In this document: positions 27,501 to 31,348 of the stretch, piece after piece
Numbering within the stretch: the first letter of the stretch is position 1
Layout of the letters: each line of letters starts with the position of its first letter
NCBI GenBank assembly: GCA_002345545.1
Contig: DDVW01000007.1
Location: 30,995 to 62,342 of the forward strand
DNA from: Stenotrophomonas sp. UBA2302
Lineage (GTDB): Bacteria; Pseudomonadota; Gammaproteobacteria; Xanthomonadales; Xanthomonadaceae
DNA length: 31,348 nucleotides
Direction of reading: 5' to 3'
The notes under the pieces: generated by a model
Databases searched by the model: none
What the model was told of the DNA's origin: nothing
The model's input: only the letters and a program-made list of their open reading frames with translations
Program-made: the position numbers and the translations under genes

Positions 27501-28960
27501 TGGTGGATGAACTGCTGGTGGACAACAGCGAGCGGCGCAAGCGACAGAAGCAGTTGGATATCCGGGTGATCGTGGGCAATCCGCCGTATTCAGCAGGCCA
27601 GTCCAGCGCCAACGACAACAACGCTAACGTCGAGTACCCGGTGCTGGATGCCCGCATCCGCAACACCTATGCCGCGCGCTCGGATGCGACGCTTAAGAAC
27701 GCGCTCTACGACAGCTACATCCGCGCCATTCGCTGGGCCAGCGACCGGGTTGGTGATGCTGGCATCATCGGATTCGTCACCAATGCTGGATTCCTGGAAG
27801 CCAATACCGCTGATGGTCTGCGCCAATGCCTCGCCGAGGAATTCTCGAATATCTACGTGTTCCATCTGCGTGGCAACCAGCGCACCAGTGGCGAAACCTC
27901 TCGCAAGGAGGGCGGCAAGATCTTCGGCAGCGGCAGTCGAGCACCCATCGCCATCTCGCTGCTGGTCAAGAACCCGCAGGCCACCGAGCATGGCCGCATC
28001 TTCTTCCACGACATAGGTGACTACCTGAGCCGCGAGGAGAAGCTGAAAAAGATCGTCAGCTACGCCAGCGTGGGCGGCATTCCCGCAGAAGCCTGGCAGG
28101 AGATCATTCCAGATATGCACGGCGACTGGCTCAAGCAGCGCGACGATAGCTTCAGAAAGTTCATCGCTTTGGGGAACAAGGCTGAACAGAGCGCGGTCGT
28201 GCTTTTCGATAACTTCTCGAACGGCGTAAAGACCAACCGAGACGCTTGGGTCTACAACTTTTCCGAAGCTAGCCTGACTACGACCGTTCGCAAGATGATT
28301 GACTTTTACAATAGTGAAGTGTCGCGTTACAAAATTGCCTGCGATGGGCTCAACAAATCAGCATGGCCAGATGTCGACCAATTTCTAGACTTCACCTCCA
28401 ACGCCATTAGCTGGACCCGAGAGGTTAAGAAAGACCTTAGCCGCCACAATTCGCGGGAGTTTAGGAGGTCAGGAATTGTGCAGTCGCTGTATCGACCGTT
28501 TACAAAGAATTGGCTCTATTTCGACCGACATTTCAACAACTGCGTTTACCAAATGCCACAAATATTCCCGACCGCAGAAGTCAATAACTTCGCGATCATG
28601 GTGAAGCAGCGGCCAGCCGAAGAAGGGCATTTAGCGTTGATGGTGGATTGCCCACCAGAACTTCAGACTGATGGAGGCGCTCAATCATTTCCTCTGTCGG
28701 TGTACGCAACGCAACGCAACGCAACGCAACGCAACGCAACGCAACGCAACGCAACGCAACGCAACGCAACGCAACGCAACGCAACATTATACCAGAATGG
28801 CAGCCTGAAGCGCGATCCGAAGAATCTTGCCATATGCCTGACCATGGGGAGCAAAGGGTTTTCAGTGATGATCACGGACATCATTCCGGATCTTCATGTG
28901 ATCGGCGACTCACAATGCTTTCCGATGTTCCTCTACGAGGAGCAGGAGGACGAAGCATGA
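24512..28960 (+). CDS. Type ISP-like restriction-modification enzyme: nuclease, helicase, methyltransferase, partial specificity domain
   Basis: A predicted restriction-modification protein of 1482 residues that would methylate adenine at its site and, on unmodified DNA, translocate and cut. Residues 15-130 are an Mrr-like PD-(D/E)xK nuclease (E26, D66 in DDGIDLVAE, Q81-C-K83). Residues 165-600 are a superfamily 2 helicase: Walker A ACGTGKT (193-199), DEAH (325-328), MTATP (360-364), QSVGRVMR (586-593). Residues 850-1160 are a gamma-type N6-adenine methyltransferase (YTPVEVVDF, DPFTGTGTF at 917-925, NPPY at 1023-1026). The target-recognition part starts at about 1200. Residues 1399-1425 are ATQRN repeats encoded by a 5-bp tandem repeat. 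The C-terminal block NLAICLTMGSKGFSVMITDI is family-like. The protein stops at an ATGA overlap with the next gene, which holds the rest of the usual C-terminus. LlaGI-type enzymes are single chains of about 1570 residues. Confidence 0.88.
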   Translation: MTALNLLLEGFRSASLSEREKGTYFEELILAYLRTEATYRDLYSRVWTWAEWAPANGFTAKDDGIDLVAEVVGTGEIHAIQCKFYDPDYKLQKKDIDSFFTASGRKPFAHRIIVSTTNHWSEHAENALVDQQPPVSKIDLHDLEESQIDWSRYQSKVAPVLKPQKSLRPHQQSALKAVVSGLADADRGKLIMACGTGKTFTSLKIAEAMAGKGKHVLFLVPSLSLLSQTLTEWTQESAIPLHSFAVCSDSDVGKKKGRKQDDAVQTFAHELRYPATTDARRLALGVAARHDADHMTVVFSTYHSIDVIHQAQQQGLPEFDLIVCDEAHRTTGATFEGDDESAFVRVHDGDYLRAAKRLYMTATPRIYGDGAKAIAERDNATLYSMDNEDWYGKQLFVITFSEAVKRGLLVDYKVIVLAVEESHVNRRLQALLADENNSLRVDDAAKIVGCWKALAKLGITEDGSDTPEPMKRAVAFCQVIEPGKGGKTPKVSSKEIAGMFQQVVEAYQDAEDIEEAARLTCEAEHVDGGMNASEKEAKLDWLKAAAPDDTCRILSNVRCLSEGVDVPALDAVLFLTPRNSQVDVVQSVGRVMRNAPGKKRGYVVLPVVIPAGVEPHEALNDNKTYAVVWQVLQALRSHDDRFDAMVNKLDLVGPDRSKMEVIAIADTVQRKTSTLKVSPADKAKGKYAIGEKAEIYGPAPDQFEMTFEVGEIERALYAKVVDKCGNRHHWEDWADDIAKIANTHIDRISALLEDESQIKARQAFDAFAAELRDDLNDKVSNAEIIEMLAQHLITKPVFDALFADYSFASHNPMSKAMQAVLDVLHEQRLEKETTTLQDFYDSVKLRAEGIDSAQGKQKIIVELYDKFFRNAFPKMTERLGIVYTPVEVVDFILHSVNHLLQKEFGQTLGSKGVHIIDPFTGTGTFITRLLQSGLIKPEELAHKYKHEIHANELVLLAYYIAAINIESTYHSLAGGDYVPFEGICLTDTFQMYETEDLVDELLVDNSERRKRQKQLDIRVIVGNPPYSAGQSSANDNNANVEYPVLDARIRNTYAARSDATLKNALYDSYIRAIRWASDRVGDAGIIGFVTNAGFLEANTADGLRQCLAEEFSNIYVFHLRGNQRTSGETSRKEGGKIFGSGSRAPIAISLLVKNPQATEHGRIFFHDIGDYLSREEKLKKIVSYASVGGIPAEAWQEIIPDMHGDWLKQRDDSFRKFIALGNKAEQSAVVLFDNFSNGVKTNRDAWVYNFSEASLTTTVRKMIDFYNSEVSRYKIACDGLNKSAWPDVDQFLDFTSNAISWTREVKKDLSRHNSREFRRSGIVQSLYRPFTKNWLYFDRHFNNCVYQMPQIFPTAEVNNFAIMVKQRPAEEGHLALMVDCPPELQTDGGAQSFPLSVYATQRNATQRNATQRNATQRNATQRNATLYQNGSLKRDPKNLAICLTMGSKGFSVMITDIIPDLHVIGDSQCFPMFLYEEQEDEA
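28704..28785 (+). repeat. Pentanucleotide tandem repeat (ACGCA)16 within the type ISP coding sequence
   Basis: Sixteen perfect copies of ACGCA (28704-28783) plus a partial AC, with no interruption. The unit length is not a multiple of three, so copy-number change shifts the frame. In frame, three units encode ATQRN. The tract has no stop codon in any of the six frames. Outcomes by copy number: 16 gives the present 1482-residue protein; 17 reaches TGA at 28806-28808; 15 (or 18) enters the frame of the following gene with no stop. Confidence 0.98.
28944..28949 (+). promoter_or_regulatory. Strong ribosome-binding site for the second type ISP gene
   Basis: AGGAGG lies 7 nt before the ATG at 28957, inside the last codons of the upstream gene (EEQEDEA). 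A full Shine-Dalgarno at ideal spacing indicates that the downstream frame is translated from its own start and is not only a frameshift remnant. Confidence 0.75.
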
Positions 28961-29676
28961 GCGGCGTAGCACAATCAGACATGTTCTCGACTGGCAAGTC
29001 GAAAGATCAGAATCCTGTACGTCGCGACGCCATCACCGACGCAGGCCTCACCCATTTCCAGTCGGCATATCCGGGCGCAGCGATCACCAAGGAAGACCTG
29101 TTCTACTACATCTACGGCATCCTGCATTCGCCCGATTACCGTGAGCGTTATGCCGACAACCTGAGCAAGGAGCTGCCGCGCATCCCGCGTGTGCGCACTG
29201 CCACTGACTTCTGGCATTTCAGTAAGGCCGGTCGCGATCTGGCCGCGTTGCATCTGGACTACGAAACGGTGGAGAAGTACCCGCTGACCATCGACGCCAA
29301 GGGGCCATTGACCGATGCCGACTACCGCGTCGAGAAGATGAAGTTCGCCAAGAAGAAAGACCTGGAAACCGGCAAGTCGATCAACGACCGCAGCACGGTG
29401 ATCTACAACAACAAGATCACCCTGCGCGGTATACCCGAGGCGGCCTGGGACTACGTGGTCAACGGCAAGGCCGCATTGGACTGGGTGATGGAGCGCCAGG
29501 CGGTGCGCGTGGACAAGGCCAGCGGCATCGTCAACGACGCCAACGACTGGGCCACCGAGACCATGGGCAATGCGAAGTACCCCCTGGAACTGTTCCAGCG
29601 CGTGGTCACCGTCAGCCTGGAAACCCAGAAGATCGTCAACGCATTGCCGGCGCTGGATATCCGCGAGGACGGCTGA
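28957..29676 (+). CDS. Type ISP enzyme C-terminal segment encoded as a separate gene
   Basis: A 239-residue product with the sequence pattern I know from the extreme C-terminus of single-chain type ISP and related helicase-methyltransferase proteins: RRDAITDAGLTHFQSAYPG, then ITKEDLFYYIYGILHSPDYR, ERYADNLSKELPRIPRV, and near the end VNDANDWATETMGNAKYPLE, LFQRVVTVSLETQKIV. This segment probably belongs to target recognition or stabilises it, and likely assembles with the upstream protein. Its ATG overlaps the upstream stop (ATGA) and has an AGGAGG site. It is in the +2 frame relative to the upstream gene, so loss of one 5-bp repeat unit would fuse the two. It could also be a frameshifted remnant, but the ribosome-binding site argues against that. 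Confidence 0.8.
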   Translation: MSGVAQSDMFSTGKSKDQNPVRRDAITDAGLTHFQSAYPGAAITKEDLFYYIYGILHSPDYRERYADNLSKELPRIPRVRTATDFWHFSKAGRDLAALHLDYETVEKYPLTIDAKGPLTDADYRVEKMKFAKKKDLETGKSINDRSTVIYNNKITLRGIPEAAWDYVVNGKAALDWVMERQAVRVDKASGIVNDANDWATETMGNAKYPLELFQRVVTVSLETQKIVNALPALDIREDG

Positions 29677-30396
29677 ATGACATCTTCCCCACATGGCACG
29701 CACATCAGTTGCTATCGGCTCTTGTTGGCTGCTTATCAGGCTCGTGAACGCATGCGCGGTAAAGGAAGGGAGGTTTCATCCTCTGATCCTGCCGTCACCG
29801 TATTTTTTTGCGTAACCGCAGTTGAGGCCATGCTAGGCGAGTTGGCGCAGATATCGGCAGTTGCCGACCATCATGGTTATGGGAATGGCGGCTTGCTGAA
29901 GGAAAATCTTCGACGTTACGCTTTTACCTATAACGAGATGGTCAAAGCCCGAAGCCCGGATCTGATCAAGAAAGGGTTGAATGCTGCTACTAAGGATCTT
30001 TCGGATCAGACTGTTGACTGGGGTAGCTCCCCGTTCCAGGACTTCCAGTTGCTGGTGAAGCTGCGAAATGATATCGCCCACGGAAATCTTTCCGAGTTCG
30101 TCGAGCTTGACAAACTCGGAATTGCTCATCCGCTGCGATCTCCATTGATCAGGGAGCTGCAGCGGAAGGGTGTGGTGCATAGCGAAAAGGGAAGTCCACA
30201 GGCGACCAGAAGCTCATTCGATATGGCGATGACATATGAGTTGTCTGATTGGGCTGTAAGAAAAACTAGGGAAGTGATTGGCGCAGTTATGAACCCGTTG
30301 CATCTTGCGGATGCGGGAATGGAGCTTCAGGCGTTATTTCTGTTGCACTCGACATTTCCGCTAGTTCTTGCGGCAAATGGCATTTCCGACCAGTGA
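29677..30396 (+). CDS. HEPN-like protein with RNDIAH motif, candidate defence RNase
   Basis: A 239-residue, mainly helical protein that I cannot place in a named family. The clearest signal is VKLRNDIAHGN, an Rx4H motif (R130, H135) as in HEPN domains, preceded by the helix AVTVFFCVTAVEAMLGELA with E50 in the position typical of HEPN first helices. Many HEPN proteins are RNases acting in toxin-antitoxin or abortive-infection systems; others are only structural. The ATG directly follows the stop of the type ISP C-terminal gene (TGA-ATG with no gap), so it is co-transcribed and translationally coupled with the restriction genes. No nucleotidyltransferase (MNT) antitoxin partner is visible next to it. 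Base composition is more AT-rich than the flagellar genes, consistent with transfer. Confidence 0.65.
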   Translation: MTSSPHGTHISCYRLLLAAYQARERMRGKGREVSSSDPAVTVFFCVTAVEAMLGELAQISAVADHHGYGNGGLLKENLRRYAFTYNEMVKARSPDLIKKGLNAATKDLSDQTVDWGSSPFQDFQLLVKLRNDIAHGNLSEFVELDKLGIAHPLRSPLIRELQRKGVVHSEKGSPQATRSSFDMAMTYELSDWAVRKTREVIGAVMNPLHLADAGMELQALFLLHSTFPLVLAANGISDQ

Positions 30397-30406
30397 CAAT
30401 CAGCGT

Positions 30407-30676
30407 ATGAGCCGCATCGTCACCCTAGATACTGAAACCACAGGCATCTCGTACCGGCAAGGCCATCGTGTGATAGAGATCGGCGCGGTGGAGCTGATCG
30501 ACGGCCGCCTCAGTGGCCGCCAGTTCCACACCTATCTGCAGCCGCAGCGGGCGGTGGATTACGGTGCCATGCGTGTGCATGGCATCAGTGACGCGATGCT
30601 GGTCGGACAGCCTTTGTTCGCCCACAAGGCTGCCGAATTGCTGGACTTCATCGGTGGCAGCGAACTGGTGGTGTAA
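30407..30676 (+). pseudogene. DnaQ-like 3'-5' exonuclease, truncated by an IS3-family element
   Basis: The start MSRIVTLDTETTG carries the Exo I motif DTETTG of the DEDD exonuclease fold (DNA polymerase III epsilon family), followed by HRVIEIGAVELIDGRLSGRQ, FHTYLQPQRAVDYGAMRVHG and a helix ending FIGGSELVV. Family members continue with an HNAxFD-type Exo II motif and then Exo III; both are missing. The frame ends at TAA in what appears to be the insertion-sequence end (TGTAATGACCC from 30672). With one of the four catalytic motif blocks left, it is presumably inactive. It starts 10 nt after the HEPN gene. Since the chromosomal epsilon subunit is normally essential or important, this was probably an accessory copy. 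Confidence 0.78.
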
Positions 30677-31348
30677 TGACCCACCGATTCCTGCTCAGGT
30701 CATGCGGTTAATGTAGCGGCGTAGGCCGCGTCAGGGGTCATCATCTTCAACGCCTGATGTGGGCGCCGTTGATTGTAGAAGGCGATCCAGTCACCGATCA
30801 CGCGCAAGGCATGGGTCTGGCTCTCGAAGCGATGCCGGTGCACGCACTGCTCCTTCAGTGTTCGAATCACACGCTCCACCATTCCGTTCTGCTGTGGGCA
30901 GTGCGGGGTGATGAACTCCTGCTTCAAACCGTAGCTGCGCACCAGGCGGGTGTAGTCGCGACTGGTGAAGACCAGGCCATTGTCCGAGCGCAGCAGGAAC
31001 GGTTCGGGCACGCGGCCCAGCGTGCCATAGCGGCTGATCAAGGCCTGCTCCAAGGCGGCGGAGGCAGTGCTCGCCCTGCCGGTGCGCGATAGGTGCCAGC
31101 CCAGCAGTTGTCGGGTATGGCAGTCGATCACCAGCGCCAGGCTGAGCCAGCCGTCTTTCCCACCCCAGACACGGCACAGGTCCGTTGCCCAGCGCTGATC
31201 GGGAAGTTCGGCGCGGGAAACCTTGGCCTCGATCCGCGGGCGCTGCCCCAAGGCCCGCTTGCGGACCTGCCAGCCCTTGAGCTGGAAAATCCGCTGTACC
31301 GTGTTCTTGTTCATGCCAAGCAACGCAGCCACCGTGCGGTAACCAAAC
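30672..31348 (-). mobile_element. IS3-family insertion sequence (partial, runs off the right edge)
   Basis: The left boundary is inferred at 30672, where DnaQ homology stops and a sequence starting TGTAATGACCCACC begins; IS3-family ends typically start with TG. The element contains the transposase OrfB reading leftward. OrfA, the other terminal repeat and the target duplication lie beyond the window, so the exact ends cannot be confirmed. Confidence 0.75.
30700..31348 (-). CDS. IS3-family transposase OrfB (DDE, 5' end outside window)
   Basis: OrfB carries the integrase-like catalytic core of IS3 elements and is normally made as an OrfAB fusion by -1 frameshifting. The visible frame is open to the right edge (FGYRTVAALLGMNKNTVQRI), which matches the helix-turn-helix start of OrfB. 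The rve core shows D in RWATDLCRVWGGKDGW, D in LLRSDNGLVFTSRDY, and E in HCPQQNGMVERVIRTLKEQ, thus a complete DDE triad. The C-terminus WIAFYNQRRPHQALKMMTPD is characteristic of the family. The stop is at 30702-30700, about 28 nt from the inferred element end. Confidence 0.93.
   Translation of the reverse strand, partial: FGYRTVAALLGMNKNTVQRIFQLKGWQVRKRALGQRPRIEAKVSRAELPDQRWATDLCRVWGGKDGWLSLALVIDCHTRQLLGWHLSRTGRASTASAALEQALISRYGTLGRVPEPFLLRSDNGLVFTSRDYTRLVRSYGLKQEFITPHCPQQNGMVERVIRTLKEQCVHRHRFESQTHALRVIGDWIAFYNQRRPHQALKMMTPDAAYAATLTA

Noticed and set aside
28704..28785. CRISPR array or long antisense peptide (LRCVA repeats) at the pentanucleotide tract
   Set aside because: There are no spacers, only uninterrupted 5-bp units. 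The antisense frames are open merely because the repeat contains no stop codon in any frame.

Overview
The window is a high-GC gammaproteobacterial chromosome segment. It most resembles Xanthomonadaceae (Stenotrophomonas/Xanthomonas type): a compact flgB-L cluster with cheV, flgA, flgM and flgN attached, followed by a kinase / GGDEF-EAL-REC / PAS-kinase block like the RavA-RavR-RavS genes known from Xanthomonas. This assignment comes from gene content and protein resemblance only; no database search was possible.

Region 1 (1-12638) is flagellar. On the minus strand, flgB-C-D-E-F and flgG-H-I-J-K-L (flgL is cut by the left edge) form two transcription units. Each is preceded by a near-consensus sigma-54 promoter, and a strong intrinsic terminator lies between flgF and flgG. 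Upstream of flgB, also on the minus strand, is cheV with a sigma-28-like promoter. Divergent from cheV is flgA, with its own sigma-54 promoter, then flgM-flgN behind a sigma-28 promoter. The promoters match a flagellar hierarchy in which sigma-54 drives hook-basal-body genes and sigma-28 drives late genes.

Region 2 (12724-23447) is signalling. It holds a soluble histidine kinase, a convergent ravS-ravR-like pair (membrane PAS kinase and GSDEF-EAL-REC regulator), a PAS-GGDEF-EAL protein whose EAL half looks active and whose GGDEF half looks dead, and a large propeller-sensor diguanylate cyclase with an intact GGEEF and I-site. Together these can make, degrade and sense c-di-GMP beside the motility genes.

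Region 3 (23576-30396) looks like an acquired defence cassette: an Mrr-type endonuclease, a type ISP-like restriction-modification enzyme split into two genes, and a HEPN-motif protein. The main type ISP gene carries 16 tandem copies of a 5-bp unit inside its specificity region. With 16 copies the conserved C-terminal block is read in frame. One extra copy truncates the protein. One lost copy fuses it in frame to the next gene. This is the strongest candidate in the window for an undescribed phase-variable system.

Region 4 (30407-31348) is a DnaQ-like exonuclease gene cut off after about 88 codons by an IS3-family element whose transposase runs off the right edge.
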